Assembly (NCBI GenBank): GCA_026125285.1 | Contig: JAHCLO010000022.1 | Coordinates: 55,356 to 119,355 of the forward strand | DNA: 64,000 nucleotides | Direction: 5' to 3' | DNA from: Verrucomicrobiia bacterium | GTDB lineage: Bacteria > Verrucomicrobiota > Verrucomicrobiia > Limisphaerales > JADLHS01 | Shown here: positions 28,005-37,135 of the stretch, in pieces | Position numbering within the stretch: the first letter of the stretch is position 1 | How the letters are laid out: each line of letters opens with the position of its first letter | Notes under the pieces: model-generated | Seen by the model: the letters and a program-made list of their open reading frames with translations, nothing else | What the model was told of the DNA's origin: nothing | Databases searched by the model: none | Made by a program: the position numbers and the translations under genes

Positions 28005-29144
28005 ATGAACTGGAAATCTGATCGGAGGCCAAGGTCGCTACTCGTCCCTGCGGCATGGCTGTTCGTGGGCGGCTTGGCGTCCGCCGCCGCCGCTACGGAT
28101 ACGCGAGCGACCAACGAATGGGTGTTTCGGGTGGGCAGTTATAGCGACTCGACGCCCGCCATCGCGCCCGACGGCACGGTTTATTTCGGCACCTTTGACG
28201 GCCGGCTGTGGGCGGTCAACAAGGATGGCACCCCAAAGTGGCATTACCGCGCCGGTCGAGAAATCAAATCCTCACCCGCAGTGGGCAAGGACGGGAGCAT
28301 CTTTTTTGGCAGCCGGGACCGAAAGTTTTACGCCCTGACTCCAGAGGGACGTTTGCGCTGGGAATTCAAAACAGGCGCCTGGGTGGATTCCTCCGCGGCC
28401 CTGGCCTCGGAGGGAACGATCTACTTCGGCTCGTGGGACAAAAAGCTTTACGCTCTGAATTCACAAGGCGAAAAGCTCTGGGAATTCGCCACGGGGGGGC
28501 CGGTGGTTTCCTCGCCGGCCATTGGCGCGGACGGCGCCATCTACTTTGGTTCCCACGACGGAACGCTTTACGTCTTGTCGGCCAGCGGGGAGAAGCTCAG
28601 GCATTTCAGCGCGGCGGGTCCAGTGATTTCCTCACCGGCATTGGATCAGGACGGCGGGGTCTTCTTCACCTCGGTGGACGGTTTCCTCTATGCACTCAAC
28701 TCCGACGGCGGCCTGCGTTGGAAACTGCACACGACCTCGTTCCGCGAGGGTTCGCCGGTGATCGGATTGGGGGGCATGATCTTTCTCTGTTCCCACGATG
28801 GCCTGTGGGCAATCACCCCCGACGGCCGCCAAAAGTGGTATCGGGGCAAGGAGGACATGGACGGCACACCGGCCATCACGGCGGATGGCTCGGTGATCTT
28901 CGTCTTTCGGGACGGACAAGTGATCAACTACGACCACGATCGTGGCCATCGCTGGATGCATTATATCTATCCCGCTGGCAGCGCCTCGCCGGCCATTGGT
29001 GAGAACGGAACGATTTATCTTCCGGGAGCGGTGAACCGCAGCTTGACGGCCATCCACGGTACTTCCCCTTTGGCAGGCACGCCCTGGCCCAAGTTCCGTG
29101 GCAATCCCCGAAACACCGGCAATCTGGCGGACCAGTGGCGCTAA
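28005..29144 (+). CDS. Exported PQQ-like beta-propeller repeat protein
   Basis: The protein carries about seven repeats of the form G-x-I-Y-F-G-S-x-D-x-K-L-Y-A-L-N-x-x-G-x-x-x-W, the BamB/PQQ-dehydrogenase-type blade. A signal peptide precedes them (SLLVPAAWLFVGGLASAAAA). The ATG at 28005 follows AAGAGG too closely for a good ribosome site. An in-frame GTG at 27993, with AGGAG about nine bases upstream, is an equally likely start. No PQQ- or heme-binding residues are evident, so a structural or binding role is more likely than an oxidoreductase. The last 221 bp are overlapped on the opposite strand by the tail of the next gene. Confidence 0.9.
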   Translation: MNWKSDRRPRSLLVPAAWLFVGGLASAAAATDTRATNEWVFRVGSYSDSTPAIAPDGTVYFGTFDGRLWAVNKDGTPKWHYRAGREIKSSPAVGKDGSIFFGSRDRKFYALTPEGRLRWEFKTGAWVDSSAALASEGTIYFGSWDKKLYALNSQGEKLWEFATGGPVVSSPAIGADGAIYFGSHDGTLYVLSASGEKLRHFSAAGPVISSPALDQDGGVFFTSVDGFLYALNSDGGLRWKLHTTSFREGSPVIGLGGMIFLCSHDGLWAITPDGRQKWYRGKEDMDGTPAITADGSVIFVFRDGQVINYDHDRGHRWMHYIYPAGSASPAIGENGTIYLPGAVNRSLTAIHGTSPLAGTPWPKFRGNPRNTGNLADQWR

Positions 29145-31134
29145 CGGAGTTTTGTCCAGCCGGCGCCAAAACGATCCTGAACCCAACGTCAGCGGTGCGC
29201 CCGCTCGGAGGATAGCCCACCCGCCAACTTGACCGGCAGTTCATCCACGGAAAGGACCAGGCGCCGCCGCGAATGGCCCGGTAAGACCCGTTGGTCGCGC
29301 CACGGATATCGGTCACCGGCTGGCTGGGTGCTGCCCCGATCCAATCCCAGCACCACTCGAAGACGTTGCCATGAACGTCGCTCAGTCCCCAGGGGTTGGC
29401 CAGACGCTGGCCGACGGGATGTGGGTTCGCACTGCTGTTGGCGCTGTACCACGCGTAGTTCACAAGTGCAGTCGGGTCGTTTCCAAAGCTGAACCAATTG
29501 GTTGTGCCCGCCCGGGTGGCGTATTCCCACTCGGCTTCCGTGGGCAACCGATAGACGTGAGAGCCGGTAAGTCGTCCCGCTTGCCGCTCCTGCTGCGTGA
29601 GGCGAGCGCAAAACTCCATCGCCTCGTGCCAGGAAACTCTCTCGACAGGACGGTTGAGGTTGCCGGTGAAGTTGGCGGGATTCAGGCACATCACATTCTG
29701 GTAATCTGACTGTGTAACTTCAAATTGACCGATCCAAAAACCATAAGTAAGTGTGACCTCGAACTGGGGAAGTTCATTCGGAGTGACGTTGGGATCAGTG
29801 GCCGGCGTGCCCATGCGGAAACTGCCGGGAGCAATCCAGACCATGTCGTCGGGTGGCCTGAGCACTGGCAGCCGCTGAATTCTGAAGAAACAGTCAGATT
29901 GCTGGGGGACCATCTCTTCGACGAGGGTGAACTGGAAGCCATTGGTTACGATACCCGTCGGCAACGGCCACCAGTCTCCGGTGGCGAGGTTGGTCGTGAA
30001 CTGCGCTTGGAATTGATCTCCCGGCGCACCCGGCCAGGTTATGGTAATGTGTCCGCCAGCCGAACTGGCGGAGATTCTCGGCGCTCCCCAAGGCGCATAG
30101 TCCTGGTCCACAAAAGTCGCTTTGTAATCGGCGAAGAATTGTTGCATCCGCTGCCGCCGGTCCTGGCTCCAGGCACTGAGGAAGACCACGGGGTTCATGT
30201 AATGCACAAAATCAAAGGTCACGAAGTGTTCCACGAACGGCACCGTGGCATCAAACTGCTGCCGCAAGCGGGCCGCATTGCCAGGCACGTAGCTCGCGCC
30301 TTCGATCTTGAAGCTTTCCAGGTTCGCCCAGAACTGCACGCCGGTTGCGGCGCAGGCGCGTTGCATGGCTTGCGCGTACGGGGACACCTGCCGGACGACA
30401 TTGCTTTCCCACTGTTGCGCCCCGACGCTGTCCTGCAACATTACGATGCCGATGCCGGATTGATTCAGGAGTTCCGTGTAAATGCGTTCCACGTCGCAGG
30501 GCGGTGGTCGCACACTGCTGATAAAGGGAGAGATGGCGAGCGGCTTGGCCCCTGACAACCCTCGACAGGCGACTTCGACGCCTTGGAAGAAGGAGCGCAA
30601 CCGGTTGATTTCAGCGGGCGAATAAGCCGCTGTCCAGGGCTCGTAGGGGAGATACCAGCCGGCAAAGGAGCGGTGGCGACCTCCGCTGAGGTAGCGTTCC
30701 CATGCCTGTTGCGCCACGTCTGCCATTCGAGTCTGCGTCTCCGCGAGGAAAGTGCTCCCCGTCATGTCGTGATTCCAGTTGGAGAGATAAAGCCCGAGAA
30801 AGACTTTGAAATCGTTCGTGTCGGCCCAATTCAGGATGGCCTCGGTGGCATCCGGTTCGCCACTTGGCTTGATGAAAGAATGTAGGCTGCCATTTTGGTT
30901 TTCCCGGACCAGCATCTGGATCACAACCGTGTCCATCTTCAGGTTCTTCATCTGCTCCAACACCGCGCCCCAGGTCGCCGCCGACCACCCCTGCATCTCG
31001 TCGTGGTATTGCACGAAACTGCCGTTTAATCGCACCACAGGCGAAGCCATTGCAGACCATGTCAATACCCCAATAGCCAGCACACCCCAGGCGAGAATCC
31101 CAGCACTCCCAACCAACTTGTTCACGTGCATCAT
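28924..31134 (-). CDS. DUF4434 glycosidase-like plus FGE-sulfatase-like fusion
   Basis: I set the start at ATG 31134 (GGAG nine bases upstream); an in-frame TTG at 31149 is possible. A signal peptide (GILAWGVLAIGVLTWSAMA) is followed by a DUF4434 TIM-barrel-like domain (GSFVQYHDEMQGWSAATW, FAGWYLPYEPW) to about residue 320. A spacer sandwich and an FGE/SUMF1-like domain follow (VWIAPGSFRMG near 428, LPTEAEWEYATRAG, DVHGNVFEWCWDW, RAIRGGAW, VGFRI near 650). The first catalytic cysteine of formylglycine-generating enzymes is absent (GGAWSFPWMNCR), so this is probably a non-sulfatase-maturing paralogue. About 80 residues after LAP have no domain character and read antisense into the propeller gene, suggesting a lost stop codon. 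Confidence 0.85.
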   Translation of the reverse strand: MMHVNKLVGSAGILAWGVLAIGVLTWSAMASPVVRLNGSFVQYHDEMQGWSAATWGAVLEQMKNLKMDTVVIQMLVRENQNGSLHSFIKPSGEPDATEAILNWADTNDFKVFLGLYLSNWNHDMTGSTFLAETQTRMADVAQQAWERYLSGGRHRSFAGWYLPYEPWTAAYSPAEINRLRSFFQGVEVACRGLSGAKPLAISPFISSVRPPPCDVERIYTELLNQSGIGIVMLQDSVGAQQWESNVVRQVSPYAQAMQRACAATGVQFWANLESFKIEGASYVPGNAARLRQQFDATVPFVEHFVTFDFVHYMNPVVFLSAWSQDRRQRMQQFFADYKATFVDQDYAPWGAPRISASSAGGHITITWPGAPGDQFQAQFTTNLATGDWWPLPTGIVTNGFQFTLVEEMVPQQSDCFFRIQRLPVLRPPDDMVWIAPGSFRMGTPATDPNVTPNELPQFEVTLTYGFWIGQFEVTQSDYQNVMCLNPANFTGNLNRPVERVSWHEAMEFCARLTQQERQAGRLTGSHVYRLPTEAEWEYATRAGTTNWFSFGNDPTALVNYAWYSANSSANPHPVGQRLANPWGLSDVHGNVFEWCWDWIGAAPSQPVTDIRGATNGSYRAIRGGAWSFPWMNCRSSWRVGYPPSGRTADVGFRIVLAPAGQNSVSATGPPDCRCFGDCHGTWARACLPKGKYRGWPSSCGSPLPEDKSFRSHQWPARRCQRDRYNASSDGHDRGRS

Positions 31135-31258
31135 TGGCATTTGCTCCAACCGAACCCACGCAGGTGTAGCACGTCAGAACTGATCAGGCCAGAATTCCCG
31201 GCACGTAAACTGAAATGAGATTGCATTTCCGTCCCAAGCGGTTCAACCATGGCACAGG

Positions 31259-34147
31259 GTGCGTAACGTGAAACTGTTTTCTTCACCAGAACCAGCCGGG
31301 GCAAAGCTGGGGATCATTTGGGCAACGCTCGTTAGAAGGTTGAGCCTTCTCGGAGTGCTTGCGGGGCTGCTTCTCAGTGAATCCCGTGGCGCGGCGGCGC
31401 CGCTCATCATTGACGAATTCGACTACCCCAACACCGCCACCGCCCGTCAAGTGTGGGCCGCCGTCAGCGCGCCGCCCGTGGCGATGGCCAGTGCCGGCGA
31501 ATGGGGGGCTCAACCAGCCATGCATCTCCCCTGTGATTTTGAAGTGCGAAATGTGCGCTGCTACTGGGACCGCACGGTGACACTTGATCTGGGATCCTTC
31601 ACGGATTTTGCGTTGGAGGTTTTCGCGCCCGATCCCGGGGCGGTCTCCTATTTCACGCTCTACTTCCGTTCCGGTTCGGGTTGGTATGGCGCTTCGGTGC
31701 CGGTGAACCAGCCAGGCTGGCAAACGTTGCGCTTCTCGAAGGGCGACTTCATCGCCGAGGGCACACCGGCGGGTTGGGGCGAGATCAGCGGCATTCGTCT
31801 TTCTCCTTGGAAAAGCGCGGCGCGCAACACCTACCTCGCGGCGGGTGAATTGCGCGCGTTCACGCCGTCGGTGCTGTTGGTGCGCGATGACCAGAGCAGT
31901 AATCCAAACATCGTACAGGAGACGATTGACCGTCATCTGGCCTGGCTGGGGCGCTTCAACGTCCAATGTGGCGTGCTCTCGCGGGCGGAAGTCGAGGCCG
32001 GCCTGCTGTCACAGGGTCGGTTGGCCATCCTGCCCTACAACGAGAACATTTCCGCCGCCGAATGGACCGCGCTGGAAAACTTCGTCGCCGGCGGGGGCAA
32101 ACTGATCGCCTATTATTTGTTGCCCGCACGGATGGAGGCGCTGTTAGGCGTGCGCCGAACCGGCTGGGCGCAGGGAGATTTTGCTGCGTGGCGTTTTGCC
32201 GATCCTTCCATTCCGAGCCTGCCTGACCGGGTGCAACAGGCCTCTTGGAACATCACGTATGCGGTCCCCAACGGGAGTCTCAATTCGCGGGTAAGCGCCC
32301 TGTGGGAGAACCGCCAGGGCACTTCCACCGGTCGCGCCGCGTGGCTGGCCAGCGACAACGGATACTTCATGTCGCACGTGTTGCTGGGCGATGACGCCGA
32401 CCAGAAATCATACGCGCTGCTTTGTCTGATTGGCCATTTTCTGCCCGAGGTTTGGCCGGCGGCCGCTGCCGGCGCGATTCAAGGGATCGGGGTGGTTGGG
32501 CCTTATCGCACCTATGCGGAAGCCGTCGAGGGCATCCGTCGCGATGCCGCCTTCACGTTGCGCGCGCCGTTCGTCGAGGCGGAACTCGCCGGGGCCGCAA
32601 CGGAGCGTGATCGCGCGTTCACAGTCTTCTCAGCGGAAGACTACCCCCAGGCAATCCAAGCGGCCCACGCTGCCCAAAGCCGCCTGAAGCAAGCCTACAT
32701 CCTGAGCCGGAAACCCGTCACACCGGAGTTCCGCGCCATCTGGGAACACCATGCCACCGGTCCTTATCCGGGCAACTGGGCGACGGCCATGGATGTGTTG
32801 GCTACGAACGGCTTCACGGCGGTGTTTCCCAACATGCTCTGGGGCGGACTGGCCCACTACAACAGCGAGTTGCTCCCGCACTCGTCGGATGTTGCCACCT
32901 ATGGCGATCAGATTGCCGCTTGCGTTGACGCCGCTCACCCGCGCGGCATCCAGGTCCATGTTTGGAAGGTCAACTACAACTTGAGCGGTGCCCCGGCCTC
33001 ATTCGTCAACAACTTGCGCGCGGCAAACCGCACCCAGGTTTCTCGCGCGGGACAACCGATGGACTGGCTGTGCCCGTCGCATCCCGACAACTTCGCGCTC
33101 GAAACCGATTCAATGCTCGAGGTCGTGCGGAATTACAGCGTGGACGGCATCCACTTCGATTACATCCGCTATCCGAACAGTGATCATTGCTATTGCGCCG
33201 GCTGTCGCGACCGCTTTCAGAGTCAGTCCGGACACACGGTTGCCAATTGGCCCGTCGACGTGCTGGCCGCCGAAGCGCTTCGCAATGCGTTTCTGGACTG
33301 GCGCCGCGATCAGGTCACGCGGTTGGTTGCCGCCGTGTACGCGGGCGTCAAGTCGCTCAAACCCGGCGTCCAGGTTTCGGCGGCGGTCTTTCCCGATGCC
33401 AACAGTGCGTTTGACGGCGAAGGCCAGGACTGGCGCAAATGGATTGCGGACGGGATCGTGGATTTTCTCTGCCCCATGGATTACACCACCGACCTGAGTC
33501 GTTTCACCAACCTTGTGCATCAACAGATGGCGTATTCGGCCGGACGCGTTCCCATTTATCCTGGCATCGGCGCTTTCATTCTCGAGCCGGACGGTTTCCT
33601 CGCCCAGCTTCAGGAGACGCGCGCGGCCAACACTGGTGGGTTCATCGTCTTTGAACTCAGTCCCGCGGCGGTGACCAACCTGCTGCCGGCAATCCGCGCC
33701 GGGGCTACTGCGCCGGATGAACCGGATCGGGACCGGGATTTTCTCCCCGACAGTTGGGAGTTGCACTGGTTCGATGATCTCCTCACTGCGGGAGTGAACA
33801 CCGACTTTGACCGTGACGGGTTGACCGACTTTGCGGAATACGTGATCGGCAGCGATCCCACCGAATCCAGTGCCGGTCTCACCCTGCAAGCCCGCTGGAC
33901 AAACGGTTCGCTGGAAATTTCCTTCCCTGGTCAGGCGGTCCACGGTGAGGGCTATCAGAACGCGGAGCGCCATTATGGCCTCGAAAGCATGGCGGACCAG
34001 GCAGGGGCGACGCAGTGGCGACCGATTCCCGGCCTGACCAGTCGCACGGTCGCGGCGGGATCCGAAACACTGGTCTTCTCCGTCTCGCCTGTTCCCGATC
34101 AATGCACCTATTATCGCGTTCGCGTCTGGCTTCAACAGAAACAATAG
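31259..34147 (+). CDS. Secreted GHL10-type glycoside hydrolase (DUF187-like)
   Basis: The 962-residue protein begins at GTG 31259 (another GTG lies at 31268). The signal region is LSLLGVLAGLLLSESRGAAA. An N-terminal beta-sandwich and a class-I glutaminase-like segment (ILPYNENISAAEWTALENFVAGGGKLIAYY) are followed by the GHL10 barrel from about residue 490. The barrel contains WEHHATGP, AMDVLATNGFTAVFPNMLWGG, GIHFDYIRYPN and FLCPMDYTTD, the hallmark acidic residues of this family. A calcium-binding thrombospondin-3-like repeat (DRDFLPDSWELHWF...DFDRDGLTDFAEYVIGSDP, about 820-860) leads into a C-terminal adhesion-type domain. It is divergent from the DUF4434 fusion and probably shares its regulation. 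Confidence 0.88.
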   Translation: MRNVKLFSSPEPAGAKLGIIWATLVRRLSLLGVLAGLLLSESRGAAAPLIIDEFDYPNTATARQVWAAVSAPPVAMASAGEWGAQPAMHLPCDFEVRNVRCYWDRTVTLDLGSFTDFALEVFAPDPGAVSYFTLYFRSGSGWYGASVPVNQPGWQTLRFSKGDFIAEGTPAGWGEISGIRLSPWKSAARNTYLAAGELRAFTPSVLLVRDDQSSNPNIVQETIDRHLAWLGRFNVQCGVLSRAEVEAGLLSQGRLAILPYNENISAAEWTALENFVAGGGKLIAYYLLPARMEALLGVRRTGWAQGDFAAWRFADPSIPSLPDRVQQASWNITYAVPNGSLNSRVSALWENRQGTSTGRAAWLASDNGYFMSHVLLGDDADQKSYALLCLIGHFLPEVWPAAAAGAIQGIGVVGPYRTYAEAVEGIRRDAAFTLRAPFVEAELAGAATERDRAFTVFSAEDYPQAIQAAHAAQSRLKQAYILSRKPVTPEFRAIWEHHATGPYPGNWATAMDVLATNGFTAVFPNMLWGGLAHYNSELLPHSSDVATYGDQIAACVDAAHPRGIQVHVWKVNYNLSGAPASFVNNLRAANRTQVSRAGQPMDWLCPSHPDNFALETDSMLEVVRNYSVDGIHFDYIRYPNSDHCYCAGCRDRFQSQSGHTVANWPVDVLAAEALRNAFLDWRRDQVTRLVAAVYAGVKSLKPGVQVSAAVFPDANSAFDGEGQDWRKWIADGIVDFLCPMDYTTDLSRFTNLVHQQMAYSAGRVPIYPGIGAFILEPDGFLAQLQETRAANTGGFIVFELSPAAVTNLLPAIRAGATAPDEPDRDRDFLPDSWELHWFDDLLTAGVNTDFDRDGLTDFAEYVIGSDPTESSAGLTLQARWTNGSLEISFPGQAVHGEGYQNAERHYGLESMADQAGATQWRPIPGLTSRTVAAGSETLVFSVSPVPDQCTYYRVRVWLQQKQ

Positions 34148-34271
34148 GGAACATCCCGGCCGCCAACGCTCCGGGCTTTGGGTGGGTGCAGGAACTGGTT
34201 CCGGGGATTCCGCTCGACACAGTGTGGTTCCTGTTTCTAAATCGGATTGGGCATAGTCATCTGGAACGACC

Positions 34272-35540
34272 ATGAATCGGACATTACTCACCGGGTTGGT
34301 CTTGATCCTTCTCAACACCACCGCCGTGCATGGCGCCGTCGCTGTGGTGGATGATCCCGAGGGTTCGCTCGGTATAACCCACGCGCCCGTTACGGCAATG
34401 GTGAAGCTCACCCCGCGGGAACATCGTGCGGCGCTGGAGGGACGATTGCAGCTTCGTGAACTTCGCGCGACATCGGCTTCGGCAATCCCGGCTGTGCCCG
34501 CGCAGCTTTTTCAGCCGGGTCAGCCCGACACGCCGGCACAGCTTTGCTGGTTGATGCCTCCGGGGAGGAAGGGACAACGCCGGTTTGAGTTGCAGACAGT
34601 TCGTCGGGTTACGGGCGTGGAGGTGGTTTCCGCGCCGAATGTCAGCGGACAGTTTGAGATTTCAGAAGCCGGCCAACCGGTTCTGCGATACAACTACGCG
34701 ACGATCGAGCCAGGTGAGTTGCTGGACAAGGTCACTCCGGCCAATCGCATCTACACCCGCGCCCGGAGCGACTACATCCATCCACTCTTTGGTTTCGACG
34801 GCGAACCGCTTACGCTGGATTGGCCGCTGGATCATCCGCATCATCGCGGCATCTACTGGGCGTGGCCCGAGGTGGACTGGCGCGGGCAGCGCGGTGATCT
34901 CCACGCGCTGCAATTCGTCTTCGCGCGGCCCACCGGCAATTGCGTTGCCACCAGCGGACCAGTATTTGCACAAATCGTGGCGGAAAACGTGTGGAAATGG
35001 GAAGACAGCGATTTTATCGTTCATGAACGCGCTGTTATCCGCGCTTACCGCGCAACCAGCGATGCGCGCGTAATTGACCTCGAGTTTCAATTCACCGCGT
35101 TGAACGAGCCGGTCCTGCTCGCTCGGCGCGACACGGACAAATACGGCGGATTGAACATCCGCCTCGCCAAAGTCCTGGAGCAGGAAATCGCTTTCCACAC
35201 CGATCCTGCCAACACCTCGCCGCGCAGGTCGTGGGCGGAATTAAACGGCCGGTTTGGCGGGCAGGGGCAGACGACCGGCCTGGTCGTGTTTCAGCACAAC
35301 TCCAATCCCGATTCTCCCGGCGACTGGGTGAAATTCCCGGAGATCAACTGGTTTCAGCCGACGTTCCCCGCCAGCGGCACACGCTACGAATTGAAGAAGG
35401 GTGAGCCGCTGGTGTTGCGCTTCCGGCTGTGGCTGCGCCGCGGCCCGGCTGCGGATGCAAGTTTATGCGCGGCGCAGTGGCGGGCTTACCACTCGGAGCT
35501 CGCGCCAAGTGCTCTCAACAATCAACTAGGCTCGGACTGA
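34272..35540 (+). CDS. DUF6807 (PmoA-like) secreted protein
   Basis: The 422-residue protein has an N-terminal signal peptide (LLTGLVLILLNTTAVHGAVA). The family core is RYNYATIEPGELLDKV, SDYIHPLFGFDGEPLTLDWPLDHPHHRGIYWAW (a histidine-rich motif) and DFIVHERAVIRAYR. These proteins were once called methane-oxygenase PmoA by similarity, but in Verrucomicrobia, Planctomycetes and Bacteroidetes they occur in sugar-degradation loci with Gfo/Idh oxidoreductases, as here. Its stop is two bases before the next start, so the two form an operon. The biochemical activity is not known. Confidence 0.88.
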   Translation: MNRTLLTGLVLILLNTTAVHGAVAVVDDPEGSLGITHAPVTAMVKLTPREHRAALEGRLQLRELRATSASAIPAVPAQLFQPGQPDTPAQLCWLMPPGRKGQRRFELQTVRRVTGVEVVSAPNVSGQFEISEAGQPVLRYNYATIEPGELLDKVTPANRIYTRARSDYIHPLFGFDGEPLTLDWPLDHPHHRGIYWAWPEVDWRGQRGDLHALQFVFARPTGNCVATSGPVFAQIVAENVWKWEDSDFIVHERAVIRAYRATSDARVIDLEFQFTALNEPVLLARRDTDKYGGLNIRLAKVLEQEIAFHTDPANTSPRRSWAELNGRFGGQGQTTGLVVFQHNSNPDSPGDWVKFPEINWFQPTFPASGTRYELKKGEPLVLRFRLWLRRGPAADASLCAAQWRAYHSELAPSALNNQLGSD

Positions 35541-35542
35541 TT

Positions 35543-36988
35543 ATGAAAAGCCAAACCCAACCCGCTTCTCGGAGCGCGGACAGCCTTGTCCGCGAGTCGC
35601 TCACCACTGCACCAGGATCGCACGGACAAAGCTGTCCGCGCTCCACGCCATTGTCGTCTCGTCGCAAGTTTATCCAGAAAGCCGCGACGATAACCGCCAT
35701 CGGATTCGCCGCGCCGCATCTTGCGTTCGGTGCCAGTTCGAAACCAGTGCGCAACACTTCGCCGAACAGTCGTATTCACATTGGCCTCATCGGCTGCGGT
35801 GGCATGGGCCGCGCCAATCTAGGTGCCTGCGCCCGGGAAGCCGACGTCGTCGTCACCGCCGCGTGCGATGTGCAGGAAGCGCGCATGGAAGCGACCGTGG
35901 AAACCTTCAAGCCCACCTGCCAGGGTTACACCGATTACCGCGAGATGCTTCAGCAACCTGACCTCGACGCGGTCATCATCGCCACGCCGCCGCACTGGCA
36001 TTGTTTGCAGGCGATTGCCGCGTGCGAAGCGGGCAAGGACATTTACCTCCAAAAGCCCATGACTTTGCACTTGGGCGAGAGCCTCGCGGTGCGCAACGCG
36101 GTCAGGAAGCACGACATCGTTTCGCAAGTTGGCACGCAGATTCACGCCTCGGAAAATTACCGGCGCGTAGTGGAATACATCCGCAGCGGCAACCTGGGTG
36201 ACATCGGCACGGTGCGCACCTTCAACGTGATGAATCAGACCCCGGCGGGCGTGGGCTTCTCGAGGGAAAATCCCTTGCCGCCGGGATTCAACTGGGACCT
36301 GTGGTGCGGGCCGGCACCGTTGATTCCCTACAACCGGACCCTGGCACGGGACTCGTACCATCACGGTTCGTGGATGGCCTACAGCGGCGGTTGGACTCCG
36401 GGCATGGCGCCGCACATCATTGATCTGCCGGTCTGGGCGCTCGATCTGGGTTACCCGCTCGTGACCAGCGCCTCGGGCGGGCGCTTCATCGTCAAAGACG
36501 ACGGCGACGCCTACGACCATCACGAAGTGCTGTGGCAGTATCCCAACTGCACCATGACCTGGATGTCGTCGCTGACGAATAGCTACGGCTTCGATCTGCA
36601 CGGCGAACCCAAGCCACAGCGTCGCCTCGGCATCTACTTCCACGGTGTCAACGGGACGATGTATGCGAACTACGACATGTTCAAAATCGTGCCCGAAGGC
36701 GACGCTATGAAGGACAGGCAACCGCCGCCGCCATCAATTCCGTCGTCACCCGGTCACGAGCGCGAATGGCTCGATTGCATCAAGTCGCGCCAGCAGCCCA
36801 GTTGCAGCGTTTTTTACCACACGCGTGTGGATGTGCCGATTGTGTTAAGCCTGCTTTCGCTCAAGCTGAGCCGCTCGGTCCGCTTTGATCCGGTGAAGGA
36901 GAAAATTGTTGGCGACTCGGAAGCTGCCAAACTGGCTGTGCCCACCTATCGCAAGCCGTGGAAGTTTCCGAAGAAATACTTGTCGTGA
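35543..36988 (+). CDS. Tat-exported Gfo/Idh/MocA family oxidoreductase
   Basis: This is an NAD(P)-dependent sugar dehydrogenase-like protein of 481 residues. A Tat signal (SSRRKFIQKAATITAIGFAAPHLAFG, about 34-60) is followed by the Rossmann motif HIGLIGCGGMGRANLG. The active-site motif is QKP (usual EKP) in DIYLQKPMTLHLGE. WMAYSGGWTPGMAPHIIDLPVWAL carries the conserved histidine. Between the start and the twin arginines lie about 30 extra residues (SADSLVRESLTTAPG...). They are encoded exactly by an inserted palindromic repeat, so the Tat n-region is unusually long. It probably oxidises a hexose or uronic-acid derivative in the periplasm together with the DUF6807 protein. Confidence 0.93.
   Translation: MKSQTQPASRSADSLVRESLTTAPGSHGQSCPRSTPLSSRRKFIQKAATITAIGFAAPHLAFGASSKPVRNTSPNSRIHIGLIGCGGMGRANLGACAREADVVVTAACDVQEARMEATVETFKPTCQGYTDYREMLQQPDLDAVIIATPPHWHCLQAIAACEAGKDIYLQKPMTLHLGESLAVRNAVRKHDIVSQVGTQIHASENYRRVVEYIRSGNLGDIGTVRTFNVMNQTPAGVGFSRENPLPPGFNWDLWCGPAPLIPYNRTLARDSYHHGSWMAYSGGWTPGMAPHIIDLPVWALDLGYPLVTSASGGRFIVKDDGDAYDHHEVLWQYPNCTMTWMSSLTNSYGFDLHGEPKPQRRLGIYFHGVNGTMYANYDMFKIVPEGDAMKDRQPPPPSIPSSPGHEREWLDCIKSRQQPSCSVFYHTRVDVPIVLSLLSLKLSRSVRFDPVKEKIVGDSEAAKLAVPTYRKPWKFPKKYLS
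35571..35644. repeat. Palindromic repeat, GGAGCGCGGACA family, inside the Gfo/Idh gene
   Basis: The left arm GGAGCGCGGACAGCCTTGTC (35571-35590) pairs with 35625-35644 with one mismatch, around a 34-nt loop. Related copies are at 59830-59897 (intergenic) and, more diverged, 48223-48297. Here it lies inside the coding region for the signal peptide n-region. Confidence 0.85.
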
Positions 36989-37053
36989 AGTTGGCGTGCC
37001 GGTTCACAGGGAGTTTCGATCTCTAACAATGGACGCGCATCGAGGACATGAAC

Positions 37054-37127
37054 CGTAGCGGCGTCTCGGTAGAGCGCCGCATACTGGCTGGGGCTGGAAT
37101 GGCGGCGCTCTACCGAGGCGCCGCTCC
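37054..37127. repeat. Palindromic repeat, CGTAGCGGCGTCTCGG family
   Basis: The left arm CGTAGCGGCGTCTCGGTAGA... (from 37054) and the right arm ending ...CGAGGCGCCGCTCC are inverted copies around about 20 nt. The same family occurs at 45619-45695. It sits nine bases after the stop of the convergent glycosidase gene and might act as a bidirectional terminator. Confidence 0.8.
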
Positions 37128-37135
37128 GGCGAGAT

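Noticed and set aside
28924..31134. Formylglycine-generating enzyme (sulfatase maturation)
   Set aside because: The first catalytic cysteine is missing and no sulfatase gene is in the window.
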